From NCBI RefSeq assembly GCF_014256275.1, contig NZ_JACCFE010000002.1:5746001-5810000 (forward strand): 64,000 bases of DNA. Reading direction: 5' to 3'. Source of the stretch: Rhodococcus sp. 4CII. GTDB taxonomy: Bacteria; Actinomycetota; Actinomycetes; Mycobacteriales; Mycobacteriaceae. Position 1 is the first letter of the stretch; each line of letters starts with the position of its first letter. The translations under genes and the position numbers were made by a program. Positions 9,132 through 18,295 of this stretch are shown piece by piece. The notes under the pieces are model-generated. The model was given only the letters and a program-made list of their open reading frames with translations, was not told where the DNA came from and made no database searches.

Positions 9132-10590
9132 CCCCAGGCTCGGACGACACCTCGTACGCGGCCTCGTCGAACCGGCCGAGCCGCCGCCGCATCCGGTCGG
9201 TCGACCACGGCCAGTTGAAGCTGTTGCGGCCGTTGACATCCAGGAAGTAGCTCTGGCAGCCACCGGCGTTGTACACGGTGGTGGCCAGGGCCTCCTGGAC
9301 CTGGGCGTTGAACGCGTCCTGTACGTCGCGTCGCGGTTCCATCCGGGTCCAGCCGCTGCTCCGGGCCCGGGTGACGGCCTGGATCAGATACTCCAATTGC
9401 GCCTCGAGGATCATGAACGCCGAGGTGTGTCCGGTGCCGAGAGCGGGGCCGAGGAGAACGAACGCGTTGGGGAAACCCGCGACGGTCGTGCCGAGGTAGG
9501 CCTGCGGGCTGCCCTTCCAGTGGTCGTCGAGGCTCCGGCCCGTGCCGTCGAACACCTTGGAGCCGATCGGCATGTCGAGGATGTGGAAGCCGGTGCCGAA
9601 GATGATGGCGTCCACCTCCCGTTCGGCGCCGTCGCTGCCGACGACCACGTTGCCGCGCACCGACTGCACGGCGTTCGCGTGCACTTCGACGTTGGGCCGG
9701 GTGAGCGCGGGGTAGTAGGTGTTCGACATCAACAGTCGCTTGCAGCCGAGCGTGTAGTCGGGAGTCAGGGCCTTGCGCAACTGCGGATCTCGCACCTGCG
9801 CGCGCAGTTGGGCCTTCCCGATCTGCTGCACCACACGCAGGATCCACGGGTGCCGGAAGCCGAGCCCGAGCGACTCCATGATCATGTACTCGATGCGGCG
9901 TAGTACCCGGATCGCACCCGGCACCCGCCGCAGGAACGCGCGCTCCACCCCCGGCAGGGTGTGATCGGGTTTCGGCAGCACCCACTGTGCGGTGCGCTGG
10001 TACAGATGCAGCGACTCGACCTTCGGTGCGATGGCCGGGACGAATTGCACCGCGGACGCACCGGTTCCGACCACGGCCACGCGTTTGCCGGTGAGATCGT
10101 ACGAGTGGTTCCAGCGGGAGGAGTGGAAGACCTCGCCGGTGAAGGTGTCGAGTCCGGGGACGGTGGGCACGAGCGGTTCGCTCCACGGTCCGGCGGCGGC
10201 GATGACGGCATTCGCGGTGACTGTGCCCGCGGACGTGTCCACCGTCCACCGCCTGCTCTGCTCGCTCCACCGGGCACGCTGCATCTCGGTGCCGAACTTC
10301 ACGTGTTCCGGGACCCCGTGTTCGGCGGCGGTGCGTTCGATGTAGCGGCGGATCTCCTCCTGCCCGGCGAACAGCCGCGACCACTCCCGGTTCGGTGCGA
10401 ACGAGTACGAGTACAGGGCGGAGGGGACGTCACAGGCGCAGCCGGGGTAGGTGTTGTCACGCCAGGTACCGCCCAGCGCGTCGCCCTTCTCGAGGATGAC
10501 GAAGTTGTCGATTCCGCTCTGCTTCAATCGAATTGCTGCGCCGATGCCGGAGATCCCGGCGCCGACGATGACAATGTCGTAATGCTTCAT
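9112..10590 (-). CDS. FAD-dependent monooxygenase, Baeyer-Villiger type, 492 aa
   Basis: Flavin- and NADPH-dependent oxygenase that probably inserts oxygen next to a ketone. The N-terminal FAD motif is GAGISGIGAAIRL. The Baeyer-Villiger fingerprint FxGxxxHxxxW is met at residues 150..160 (FTGEVFHSSRW), but the next residue is Asn161 rather than Pro or Asp. The NADPH motif VVGTGASAVQF follows. ATG at 10590 overlaps the patatin stop (ATGA), so the two are co-translated. A longer open frame upstream runs through the patatin gene and is rejected. Ester-forming oxygenase plus lipase suggests ketone or sterol side-chain degradation. N-hydroxylating relatives are an alternative. Confidence 0.87.
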   Translation of the reverse strand: MKHYDIVIVGAGISGIGAAIRLKQSGIDNFVILEKGDALGGTWRDNTYPGCACDVPSALYSYSFAPNREWSRLFAGQEEIRRYIERTAAEHGVPEHVKFGTEMQRARWSEQSRRWTVDTSAGTVTANAVIAAAGPWSEPLVPTVPGLDTFTGEVFHSSRWNHSYDLTGKRVAVVGTGASAVQFVPAIAPKVESLHLYQRTAQWVLPKPDHTLPGVERAFLRRVPGAIRVLRRIEYMIMESLGLGFRHPWILRVVQQIGKAQLRAQVRDPQLRKALTPDYTLGCKRLLMSNTYYPALTRPNVEVHANAVQSVRGNVVVGSDGAEREVDAIIFGTGFHILDMPIGSKVFDGTGRSLDDHWKGSPQAYLGTTVAGFPNAFVLLGPALGTGHTSAFMILEAQLEYLIQAVTRARSSGWTRMEPRRDVQDAFNAQVQEALATTVYNAGGCQSYFLDVNGRNSFNWPWSTDRMRRRLGRFDEAAYEVSSEPGVTATSR

Positions 10591-11522
10591 GCGCGTACTC
10601 CGTTCGCGAGCTGAGCTCGGGTGCTGACGAGGGAATGTTCGAGGGTGGCGAGCCGGCGCCTGCCGTCCATGAAGTTCGGACCCATGACGGCGAGGTCCTC
10701 GGCCGTGGCGTCGAGCCGGATCACCCGGGTACCTGCCGCCTCCAGCGTCGCCAGTTCGGCGTCGAGTCCGGCGCTCATCCAGTTCCGCAGCATCAATCGC
10801 TCGACGCGGGCCGCGCCGCGCCCGACCGTGCGGCCCGTCGACGCCATGGGCGCCAGCACGATCACCTCGTCGAGTTCGAGCGGAAGCACCACATCGGCGG
10901 AAGCCGTGGATGCCACACCGCCGTCGACGAAGCGTCGGCCGCCGATCGGAACCGGGGGATACCAGCCGGGAATCGCCCACGACGCCCGCAATGCCTCCGA
11001 CAGCGTCGCGGCGGGCGCACCGGGTGAGCCGAACGCGACCCGCTCGCCCGTGTCGTAGTCCATGCTCACCAACCACGTCGCCGGGTGGCGGACCCAGCCG
11101 GAGTCGACGGTGAACCGCCGTGCGAGCCGGTCGAGCCAGGCCGTGTCGCCACGGCCGCGCGGCAGCAGTCCGCTCGCGGCGGTGACGGGCGGGAGTCCGC
11201 GACGCAGCAGGCCGGGCGATCCGAGGCCCGGCTTCGGGAGGGGCGGAAACCGTCCGGGTGCGGCGGCGAGGTGCCCGTCGAGCGCCGGATGGGTGACCCC
11301 ACCGAGGTGCATCGCGAGCAGATCGTCGACCCCGGCCCCGCCGCCCAGCATGGTGACGAGTTCGGCGCCCGCGGAGGTGCCCACGAGCACGTCGGCGTCG
11401 CGCGGGTCCCAGCCCAACACGTCGCTCACGGCGACGAGCGCTGCCACCGTCCATGCTGCGCCGAGCGTCCCGCCGCAACCGATCACCAGCCCGCGGCTGA
11501 GGTACCTGTCACTCGAAGTCAT
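10587..11522 (-). CDS. Patatin-like phospholipase/esterase, 311 aa
   Basis: Serine hydrolase of the patatin fold. The oxyanion-hole stretch GCGGTLGAAW lies near residues 16..24. The nucleophile elbow GTSAG is at 48..52 (Ser50) and the Asp of the dyad is in RFVDGGVASTAS. It would release acyl chains from lipids or esters; no clear signal peptide is present. It leads the two-gene minus-strand operon with the monooxygenase and is divergent from the TetR gene, sharing an 81-base promoter region with symmetric sites. Its start codon is part of one of those inverted repeats, which suggests repression by the TetR protein. Confidence 0.88.
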   Translation of the reverse strand: MTSSDRYLSRGLVIGCGGTLGAAWTVAALVAVSDVLGWDPRDADVLVGTSAGAELVTMLGGGAGVDDLLAMHLGGVTHPALDGHLAAAPGRFPPLPKPGLGSPGLLRRGLPPVTAASGLLPRGRGDTAWLDRLARRFTVDSGWVRHPATWLVSMDYDTGERVAFGSPGAPAATLSEALRASWAIPGWYPPVPIGGRRFVDGGVASTASADVVLPLELDEVIVLAPMASTGRTVGRGAARVERLMLRNWMSAGLDAELATLEAAGTRVIRLDATAEDLAVMGPNFMDGRRRLATLEHSLVSTRAQLANGVRA

Positions 11523-11561
11523 ATACAGAAACTAGCAGAAACCAGATACCGGCGGTATATG
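11520..11561. promoter_or_regulatory. Nested inverted repeats between patatin and TetR genes
   Basis: CATATAC at 11520..11526 and GTATATG at 11555..11561 are exact inverse copies. Within them, ATACC (11546..11550), GGC and GGTAT (11554..11558) form a short perfect palindrome. The outer left arm includes the patatin start codon. The location in a divergent promoter beside a TetR gene makes this the likely operator. Binding is inferred from symmetry only. Confidence 0.5.
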
Positions 11562-11603
11562 AAAAGTAGAATATTCTCGGGAGGCTTCGGCGAAAGGGTG
11601 GAC

Positions 11604-12227
11604 ATGGCACGAATGACCAGGTCGGAGAGTCAGGCGCAGACGCGGGCGCATCTCGTCGCGACTGCACGCGACCTCTTCCTGGCCGACGGATACGCGGCGA
11701 CGTCGCTCGGCAAGGTGGCCGACGTGGCCGGCTATTCCAAAGGCGCGGTGTACTCCAACTTCAAGAACAAGAAGCAACTGTGCCTCGAGGTGCTCGGCCT
11801 CATCCACACCACCAAGGGACAGGAAATCGCGGACGCACTCGGCGGCGGCGACACGACGGAGGAGCGACTCGCGGCGTTCCAGGCCTGGGCGGAGAAGACG
11901 CTCGGCGACGTCGGGTGGACCATGCTCGAATTCGAGCTGATCGTGTTGTCCCGCCACGATCCCGAACTGCGCGACGCACTCACCGCCACCCTCGGGGTCG
12001 CGCGGGAGATCACCGTGTCGCTGCTGAAGTCGTTCACCGAGTCACTCGGGGTGGTGCTGCCGCTTCCTGCGGAGGATGTGGCCGGCAGCATGCTCGGGCT
12101 CGGTGTCGGACTGGGTATTCAGCGCGCCATCGATCCCACCATCTCCGCGCAGGTGGTCACCGACGCACTGCGCGTCCTGCTGGCGGTATCGCGGGAGGCC
12201 CCGGCGTCGGGGTCGATGCCGGGGTGA
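11604..12227 (+). CDS. TetR-family transcriptional regulator, 207 aa
   Basis: One-component repressor. The N-terminal DNA-binding domain is clear: ARDLFLADGYAATSLGKVAD, then the recognition helix in AGYSKGAVYSNFKNKKQL (about residues 40..57). The C-terminal part is a ligand-binding helical domain without recognisable ligand. ATG at 11604 is chosen with an AAAGGG site upstream; longer in-frame extensions run into the divergent gene. It probably controls itself and the patatin-monooxygenase operon through the palindromes at 11520..11561. The inducer is unknown, possibly a ketone or fatty acyl compound. Confidence 0.9.
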   Translation: MARMTRSESQAQTRAHLVATARDLFLADGYAATSLGKVADVAGYSKGAVYSNFKNKKQLCLEVLGLIHTTKGQEIADALGGGDTTEERLAAFQAWAEKTLGDVGWTMLEFELIVLSRHDPELRDALTATLGVAREITVSLLKSFTESLGVVLPLPAEDVAGSMLGLGVGLGIQRAIDPTISAQVVTDALRVLLAVSREAPASGSMPG

Positions 12228-12278
12228 CATTGCCGCGAGGAGCCGGTCCGAGCGCCGGGACGCGCGTACGGTGAGTTC

Positions 12279-13856
12279 ATGAAGCGGTGGAATGCTCTGG
12301 CGATTCCGGCCGCCGTCGCCGCTGCGGTCGCGTCGTACGACCTTGTTCAGCGACGTCACGCGCTGCTTCGGAATTTTCCTGTGGTCGGGCACGGCCGATA
12401 TCTGCTGGAGTCGCTCGGTCCGGAGCTCCGGCAATACATTACGACCGGCAACGACGAGGAACGACCCTTCACCAGAGACCAGCGTCGCTGGGTGTACGCG
12501 TCGTCGAAGCGGGTGACCGACACGTTCGGTTTCGGCACGGACAACGATATCGAGTTCACCGACGGTTACACGATCATCAAGCACCGGACGTTCTCGGAGA
12601 TTCCTCCCTCGGCGGTGCCCCATGCCGACGAACATCTCGAGATTCCGTCGGCGAAGGTGCTCGGCGCCGCCCGCGGCCGGGCACACGCCTTCCGCCCGCG
12701 CTCCATCGTGAACATTTCGGGGATGAGTTTCGGGGCGCTGTCGTCCGCGGCCGTGATCGCTCTCAATCGTGGTGCCGCTGCCACCGACTGCCTGCACAAC
12801 ACCGGCGAGGGTGGAATCTCCCGATACCACCGGAACGGCGCAGATCTGATCTTCCAGATCGGGACCGCGTATTTCGGTTGCCGCGACGCAGACGGTCGGT
12901 TCGACCTGGCAAGGCTTCGGGCGCTGGTCGAGTCGGCGCCGGTGCGGGCAATCGAGATCAAACTCAGCCAGGGAGCCAAACCGGGTCTCGGGGGTCTCCT
13001 GCCGGGGGCGAAGGTGACGCCGGAGATCGCCGAGATCAGGGGTGTGCCGGAGGGCCGTGACTGCATCAGCCCATCACGACACACAGCCTTCCGCGACGTC
13101 GACAGCATGCTCGACTGGGTCGAGCTCCTCGCCGCCGAGACGGGACTGCCGGTCGGGATCAAGTCCGCCGTCGGCGATCCGACGTTCTGGGACCAGCTGA
13201 TCGATGCGATGAGCAACTCTCGACGGGGGGTCGACTTCGTGACCATCGACGGGGGTGAGGGCGGCACAGGCGCCGCGCCGCTGGTGTTCACGGATGCGGT
13301 CTCGCTACCGTTCCGAAGTGGCTTCGCGCGCGTCTACGCCAAGTTTGCGGAAGCCGGGCTGACCGACGACATCACGTTCATCGGTTCGGGCAAGCTCGGC
13401 CTGCCCGACAATGCCGTGGCGGCCATGTCGCTCGGGTGCGACCTGATCAACGTGGCCCGTGAGCCGATGCTCGCGGTCGGGTGCATCCAGGCGCAGAAGT
13501 GCCACACCGATCGGTGCCCGACGGGTGTTGCGACTCAAAACCCCTGGCTCGCACACGGTCTCGATTCCGACGTCAAATCCGTCCGGGCCGCGAACTATCT
13601 GCGGGCGTTGCGTCGGGACGTATTCAAGGTGGCCGAGGCGTGTGGAGTCGCACACCCCGGCTTGATCACCGCATCGGATGTCGAGGTCGCGGACGGCAAC
13701 CGGCATTCGATCACGCTCGCCGACCTCTACGGTTACCGGACCGGCTGGGGACTCCCCGGTGACGCCGACCGCGCCGAGATCACCCGCCTGATGACCGAGG
13801 CCGCCGGGGTCCCCCCGGGCGAGACCGGGTCACCAGGAGCGAAGACGGCACCCTGA
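12279..13856 (+). CDS. FMN-binding glutamate synthase-family protein, 525 aa
   Basis: Stand-alone relative of the synthase domain of glutamate synthase. An N-terminal hydrophobic stretch (ALAIPAAVAAAVASYD) could anchor it to the membrane. The FMN barrel shows SGMSFGALSS, NTGEGGISRYH, KLSQGAKPGLGG and TIDGGEGGTGAAP. The iron-sulfur loop CHTDRCPTGVATQ is near the C-terminus. There is no glutaminase domain, so it cannot make ammonia from glutamine by itself; the role of this class is not settled. It follows the TetR gene by 51 bases and converges with the CorA gene 17 bases later. Family is sure, function is not. Confidence 0.88.
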   Translation: MKRWNALAIPAAVAAAVASYDLVQRRHALLRNFPVVGHGRYLLESLGPELRQYITTGNDEERPFTRDQRRWVYASSKRVTDTFGFGTDNDIEFTDGYTIIKHRTFSEIPPSAVPHADEHLEIPSAKVLGAARGRAHAFRPRSIVNISGMSFGALSSAAVIALNRGAAATDCLHNTGEGGISRYHRNGADLIFQIGTAYFGCRDADGRFDLARLRALVESAPVRAIEIKLSQGAKPGLGGLLPGAKVTPEIAEIRGVPEGRDCISPSRHTAFRDVDSMLDWVELLAAETGLPVGIKSAVGDPTFWDQLIDAMSNSRRGVDFVTIDGGEGGTGAAPLVFTDAVSLPFRSGFARVYAKFAEAGLTDDITFIGSGKLGLPDNAVAAMSLGCDLINVAREPMLAVGCIQAQKCHTDRCPTGVATQNPWLAHGLDSDVKSVRAANYLRALRRDVFKVAEACGVAHPGLITASDVEVADGNRHSITLADLYGYRTGWGLPGDADRAEITRLMTEAAGVPPGETGSPGAKTAP

Positions 13857-13873
13857 CGGCGTGCCTCTCTGGA

Positions 13874-14896
13874 CTACAGCCAGTCGCGCCGGCTGAACAG
13901 GATGTAGAGCAGGCTCGCGGATGTCACGATCAGGACGGTGCTGACGATCGTCCCCGACACCTGACCGACTCCAGGGAACAGGACGTTCTGACCGAACCAC
14001 CCGGTCACCGCGGTGGGCACCGCGATGATGGCCGCCCACCCGGTGAGCTTCTTCATGACGGTGTTGAGCCGTGCATCCTGCAGCGACAGATTCGTTTCGA
14101 ACACGGTCACCACCATGTCGCGCAACGACTCCGTCCACTCGGCGGCGCGCGTCACGTGGTCGTAGAGGTCGGTGTACAGGCTGTCGAGAACCGGCGACCG
14201 ATCGTGTTCGGATTCGGCCCGCCCGCGGATGACGGTGCCCACCACCTCCCGCATCGGCAGTACGACGCGACGCAGTTGCACCAGTTCCTTCCGCAACCGG
14301 TACGTGCGCTGCTGGATCTCCTTTGTCCGCGCGGACTCGTCGAACAGTCCCTCCTCGAGCGCTTCGATCGCGTCGTCGATCGTCTCGATCGTCTCGAACT
14401 GTCCGTCCACGACGGCGTCGAGCAGACCGTACAGGAGCGCGAGTGCGCCAAAACCCGGTGTGAGCAGCGCGGGGTACTCCTCCCAGCGCTCCACCACCTG
14501 CGACATGTCGAACCGGTCGTCCCGCCGCACCGTGATGATCCCGTTCGACAGGACGAACGCCGAGACGCGGCTGAGCCGGAGCCGTGAATCGAGGACGCCG
14601 AGCGTGACGGCGTCCTCGGCGTCGAACCAGGTGGCATATGCGGTCACGAACGCGTGGCCCGCATAGCGCGTCGCCTTCGGTCGCTCACCGCGAGCGACGG
14701 CATCCTCGACGGCGTTCGGATCGAGCGACAGTTCGTTCGCCAACTCGGTCAGGCACTCGTGGTCAGGGTCGCACAGATCGACCCACACGAGTGCGTTCTC
14801 GTCCCGCATCATCTCGGACACGTCGGCGAGCGGAAAGTTTTCACCCACGCACTGCCCATCGCGCCATACACGGGTTCGCACCAGGTTGAGGGTCAC
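13874..14896 (-). CDS. corA: CorA-family divalent metal ion transporter, 340 aa
   Basis: Pentameric inner-membrane channel for Mg2+ or another divalent ion. A long cytoplasmic N-terminal domain (about residues 1..270, acidic and helical) is followed by two C-terminal membrane segments: AAIIAVPTAVTGWFGQN, then STVLIVTSASLLYILF. The classic pore signature GMN reads GQN, as in several actinobacterial relatives. Length is normal. The start MTLNLVRTRVW is well supported, with the adjacent hydroxylase ending 37 bases upstream. Which metal it carries cannot be told; the GQN change could alter selectivity. Confidence 0.87.
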   Translation of the reverse strand: MTLNLVRTRVWRDGQCVGENFPLADVSEMMRDENALVWVDLCDPDHECLTELANELSLDPNAVEDAVARGERPKATRYAGHAFVTAYATWFDAEDAVTLGVLDSRLRLSRVSAFVLSNGIITVRRDDRFDMSQVVERWEEYPALLTPGFGALALLYGLLDAVVDGQFETIETIDDAIEALEEGLFDESARTKEIQQRTYRLRKELVQLRRVVLPMREVVGTVIRGRAESEHDRSPVLDSLYTDLYDHVTRAAEWTESLRDMVVTVFETNLSLQDARLNTVMKKLTGWAAIIAVPTAVTGWFGQNVLFPGVGQVSGTIVSTVLIVTSASLLYILFSRRDWL

Positions 14897-14933
14897 TCAC
14901 CCAGTCTGCCGAACCGGATGGGCCGGGAGGCGG

Positions 14934-16136
14934 TTACGACGCGCGATCGGACGAATAACCCCACAACCAATCGGTGTACCTGAAGCTCGAGGTGTCGCGG
15001 GTGCGGAACAGTTCGTTGCGCGCGATGCGGGCGGTGCCGTCCAGATGCCACAGCTCGCCCCACATCCGCCCGGTGGTGAGGATGCGGTTGCAGCGCGGTG
15101 CGCGTTCGGTGTTGACCTCCTTCAGGATCTGCGGCCACGCGGCGTTCCCGCCGCCCGCGGAGAAGTCCTCGGCCGCGTAGTCGGCGAGGCATTTTGCGTC
15201 CTCGATCGCCATCACGGCTCCCGAGGCCAGATACTGCAGCGGCGGGTGCGCGGCGTCGCCGAGGAGAATCATCCGGCCGTCCACCCAGTTCTCGATGGGC
15301 TCGCGGTCGTACATCGGCCACCAGCGGTCCTTCCACAGGTAGTCGATTCCGCGACGGACGTTCTCGTGGCAGTGCGCGTACGCCTGTTCGAGTTCCTCCG
15401 GACCGCCCCAGTTCTCGACACCCTGCCGGTAACCGGGGGATTCGAACACCGCGACCTGATTGAGCATCTCACCACCGCGCAGCGGGTACTGGATGAAGTG
15501 GCAGTGCGGTCCGATGTATCCGACCACGTCCTCGATGTCCTCGTCGAGGTCCACGTCCTGGTACGCGGTGGTGCCGCGGTAGGCGGCGTAGCCGGACGAC
15601 ACCGGCTCGTCGTCCGAGATCTTGGCCCGCAGGCGGGATTTGAGACCATCCATGCCGAGGGCGATGTCGGCCTCGTGCGTGTGTCCGTCGTCGGTGGTGA
15701 CGAGAACACTGTCGCCGTCGGTGACCACGTCGGTCACGGTGACCCCGGTGCGCAGTTCGGCGCCCGCCGCGCGGGCCGCGTCGACGAGCGTCGCGTGCAG
15801 GTCGCTGCGATGCGTGACGAAGTACGGACCGCCGTATCGGGCCCGGAACTCGGAGCCGAGGTCGATCTTGGTGAGCACCTCCGCGGTGATCGCGTCGCGG
15901 AACACGATGTTCTTCGGCAGGAAGGCGCGGGAGAGAACGTCGTCGAGCACGCCCCAGGAGTCGAGGATGCGGGCTCCGTGCGGTCCGACCTGCAGTCCGG
16001 CGCCGACCTCACCGAATTCGGCGGCGCGTTCGAACAAGGTGACGTTCGCTCCTCTCCGCGCGAGTGCGAGGGCGTTGGCTGCGCCGCCGATCCCGCCTCC
16101 GGCGATGATGATGCGTGCGTCCTGCAGGTTCGACAT
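14934..16136 (-). CDS. 3-Hydroxybenzoate 6-monooxygenase, 400 aa
   Basis: Class A flavin hydroxylase converting 3-hydroxybenzoate to gentisate with NADH and O2. The motifs are in order: GGGIGGAANALAL (FAD), GMDGLKSRLR (DG motif) and GRMILLGDAAHPPLQ (GD motif). Counting from ATG 16136, His213, Tyr217 and Gln301 fall exactly where the crystallised R. jostii RHA1 enzyme has its active-site residues, and most of the chain matches that protein as I remember it. The longer frame to 16205 adds an atypical N-terminus. The transporter gene lies 69 bases upstream on the same strand, so both are probably one transcript driven from the IclR-controlled promoter near 17.46 kb. Confidence 0.95.
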   Translation of the reverse strand: MSNLQDARIIIAGGGIGGAANALALARRGANVTLFERAAEFGEVGAGLQVGPHGARILDSWGVLDDVLSRAFLPKNIVFRDAITAEVLTKIDLGSEFRARYGGPYFVTHRSDLHATLVDAARAAGAELRTGVTVTDVVTDGDSVLVTTDDGHTHEADIALGMDGLKSRLRAKISDDEPVSSGYAAYRGTTAYQDVDLDEDIEDVVGYIGPHCHFIQYPLRGGEMLNQVAVFESPGYRQGVENWGGPEELEQAYAHCHENVRRGIDYLWKDRWWPMYDREPIENWVDGRMILLGDAAHPPLQYLASGAVMAIEDAKCLADYAAEDFSAGGGNAAWPQILKEVNTERAPRCNRILTTGRMWGELWHLDGTARIARNELFRTRDTSSFRYTDWLWGYSSDRAS

Positions 16137-16205
16137 GACAGTTCCTTCTGTTCGAGCGTTCGGGGGCAGGTCAGTGGCAGTGCGTGCCGGGGCACACGGC
16201 GGCAC

Positions 16206-17435
16206 TCACGTGGGGGAGGGGAAGCGGCGCCCGATCACGGTGAGCAGCAGTGCGGCGACGAGGGCACTGACGCCGAAGAGGACGAAGTTCGAATCGGCGC
16301 CGAGTCCCGCGGCGAGCAGCCAGCCACCGATCTGCGGAGCGGCCACGGCGCCGACCCGGCCGACGCCGAGCGCCCAGCCGAGGGCCGTGCCCCGCAGATG
16401 GTCGGGGTAGTACGACGCGACCGCGGCGATGATCAGGCACTGGGTTCCGTGCGTCCCGACACCGGCGAGGACGAAGATGACGTAGACCAGCGCCACCGGC
16501 GGATTCGTGAGCAATGCCGGCAGGGCGAGACCCGCGAGAAGTGCGGCGACGATGCTGGTGGGTATCGTGCCGAATCGGACGCCGCCCCAGGCGGTCACGA
16601 ACGACCCGGCCACCGCGCCCAGATTCAGTGCCAGCGCGAAGGTGAGCGCGCTGCCCAGATCGGTGCCCTCACCCTGCATGAGCTTGGGCAGCCACGTCCC
16701 GAGGCCGTACCAGGCGAGCAGGGTCACCACCGTCGCGAGTGCGAACATGATGCTGACGGAACGGAAACGGGCACCGAGTAGTGCGCCGAAACCGGTCACC
16801 CGATTCGGGGTGGACCCGGTGGCCGGCATCGTGCGGTCCGGAAGCGTCTTCCACGCGAGGGGGACGAGCACGACGAGCGGGATCAGAGCGAACAGGAACA
16901 TCGGCTCCCAGCCCCAGTGCGGGATCACCGGAATGCCGAGCAGTGCCGCGATCGAACCGCCGATGGGAACCCCGGACATCATCATCGTGGCCACCGCAGC
17001 CCGCCACTTCGCGGGAACAAGTTCTGCGGCAAGCGCATTCGACGTGGGGACGAGGCCGCCCAGTCCGAGACCGGCGATCAGGCGCAGCGCGCCGAACATT
17101 ACGGGACCGGTCGCCAGGGCGCACAGCGCGGTGAACACCGACAGGACGATCGCGCACCCGATCACCGCGCGCTTGCGTCCCACTACGTCGGAGAGTCGGC
17201 CCGCGAGGACGGCGCCGATCATCATTCCCAGGAACGCGAGGCTGCCGAGAGTGCCCGCGGTGGCGGCGCTGATGCCCCATTCCTTCTGCAGGCTCGGGAT
17301 GACGTTGCCGTAGACGATGAGGTCGTAACCGTCGAAGACCACGAAGAGCCAGCAGACGACAACGGCGATCGTGGCCTTGCGGTCGAGGCCGACGCGGTTC
17401 ACCGGTGGCGCTACGGAGGTGGCGGTAAGGAGCAT
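16206..17435 (-). CDS. MFS aromatic acid transporter (3-hydroxybenzoate/gentisate), 409 aa
   Basis: Proton-coupled importer of the aromatic acid:H+ symporter group. The first helix contains the DGYD signature (LFVVFDGYDLIVYGNVIP), needed in this group for substrate uptake. The loop between helices 2 and 3 reads GRLSDVVGRKRAV. About twelve membrane spans are visible. ATG 17435 is chosen; an open frame extends upstream through the IclR gene on the other strand and is a shadow. It sits between the divergent regulator and the 3-hydroxybenzoate hydroxylase, which makes 3-hydroxybenzoate the likely substrate. Confidence 0.9.
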   Translation of the reverse strand: MLLTATSVAPPVNRVGLDRKATIAVVVCWLFVVFDGYDLIVYGNVIPSLQKEWGISAATAGTLGSLAFLGMMIGAVLAGRLSDVVGRKRAVIGCAIVLSVFTALCALATGPVMFGALRLIAGLGLGGLVPTSNALAAELVPAKWRAAVATMMMSGVPIGGSIAALLGIPVIPHWGWEPMFLFALIPLVVLVPLAWKTLPDRTMPATGSTPNRVTGFGALLGARFRSVSIMFALATVVTLLAWYGLGTWLPKLMQGEGTDLGSALTFALALNLGAVAGSFVTAWGGVRFGTIPTSIVAALLAGLALPALLTNPPVALVYVIFVLAGVGTHGTQCLIIAAVASYYPDHLRGTALGWALGVGRVGAVAAPQIGGWLLAAGLGADSNFVLFGVSALVAALLLTVIGRRFPSPT

Positions 17436-17476
17436 GATTCGAGGGTGATGCGGCGCACAGGGTGCGTGCAATAGAG

Positions 17477-17491
17477 TTCTGCTGTGCAGAA
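17477..17491. promoter_or_regulatory. IclR operator, copy 1 (perfect 15-bp palindrome)
   Basis: TTCTGC-TGT-GCAGAA is a perfect inverted repeat. It overlaps the GTG start of the IclR gene (17484) and lies 42 bases from the transporter start. The identical site, read on the other strand, occurs at 18296..18310. The position fits autorepression plus control of the transporter-hydroxylase operon. Confidence 0.75.
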
Positions 17492-18290
17492 AAAGCGGAC
17501 AATCGAGAAGCCGACCTACATGTTGGAGTCCGTCGACAACGCGCTGCGCCTGCTGCAGATGCTGCGTGACGTCGGGGGACTGCGCCTCAAGGACGCCGCT
17601 GAGGAACTCGGTATCGCGCCGTCCACCGCGCACCGGTTGCTGGCGATGCTCGTGTACCGCGGGTTCGCGGTTCAGGACGAGAAGCGCATGTACCACCCCG
17701 GTTCGGCGATGGGCGCCGGTCCCGCCCGGCGCGGGTGGACGCGCGAGTTCACCGACCTGTGCCGGCCGCACATGGAGGCGCTTGCGATCCTGTGCGGTGA
17801 AACCGTCAACCTCGTGATCCGGGTCGGCACGCAGGCGCGGTTCCTCTCGTCCGCGGAGTCGACGGGAATGCTGCGCGTCGGCGACCGTCAGGGGCAGGTG
17901 CTCGACGCGGAATTGACTGCGGGAGGGCGGATTCTGCTGGCAGAACTGCCGCGGGACATTCTCGAGCAGTTGTACTTGCGGCCCCCGGATCTGACCGACG
18001 ACGAGCGGGAGTGGGGCGACCGCCGGCTGTCGGCGGACGCCTTCGAGCGCTTCTGCCGTGAGTTGTCCGCGGCCCGTGCCGTCGGGTTCGCGCTCAACGT
18101 GCAGCAGACCGAGGAGGGTGTCGCGGCGTTCGGTGTTGCAATCCGGAACCGGGCGCGTACGGCTGTCGGAGCGATGACCGTGGCCGTGCCGATCACGCGG
18201 TTCCGTCAGCATTCGCAGGGTCCGCTGGTGTCGCAGATAAAGAACGCGATCCGCGAACTGGAGGTGGACATCGCGGACCTCGCACCCTGA
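17484..18290 (+). CDS. IclR-family regulator of 3-hydroxybenzoate/gentisate genes, 268 aa
   Basis: Dimeric DNA-binding protein. An N-terminal winged helix (LESVDNALRLLQML, then LGIAPSTAHRLLAMLVYRGFA) is followed by a C-terminal effector domain of IclR type ending near LEVDIADLAP. The start is GTG at 17484, inside the operator palindrome; there is little room for another start because the divergent transporter begins at 17435. It stands between the transporter-hydroxylase operon and the gentisate dioxygenase operon, with identical operators on both sides. The effector is probably 3-hydroxybenzoate or gentisate. Whether it activates or represses cannot be told from sequence. Confidence 0.93.
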   Translation: MQKKRTIEKPTYMLESVDNALRLLQMLRDVGGLRLKDAAEELGIAPSTAHRLLAMLVYRGFAVQDEKRMYHPGSAMGAGPARRGWTREFTDLCRPHMEALAILCGETVNLVIRVGTQARFLSSAESTGMLRVGDRQGQVLDAELTAGGRILLAELPRDILEQLYLRPPDLTDDEREWGDRRLSADAFERFCRELSAARAVGFALNVQQTEEGVAAFGVAIRNRARTAVGAMTVAVPITRFRQHSQGPLVSQIKNAIRELEVDIADLAP

Positions 18291-18295
18291 CCTGA

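Noticed and set aside
14886..16781. A 631-codon plus-strand frame
   Set aside because: Antisense to the 3-hydroxybenzoate hydroxylase and transporter, both firmly identified.
17436..17483. Alternative upstream start for the transporter
   Set aside because: The upstream frame extends into the IclR gene on the other strand and gives no membrane-protein N-terminus.
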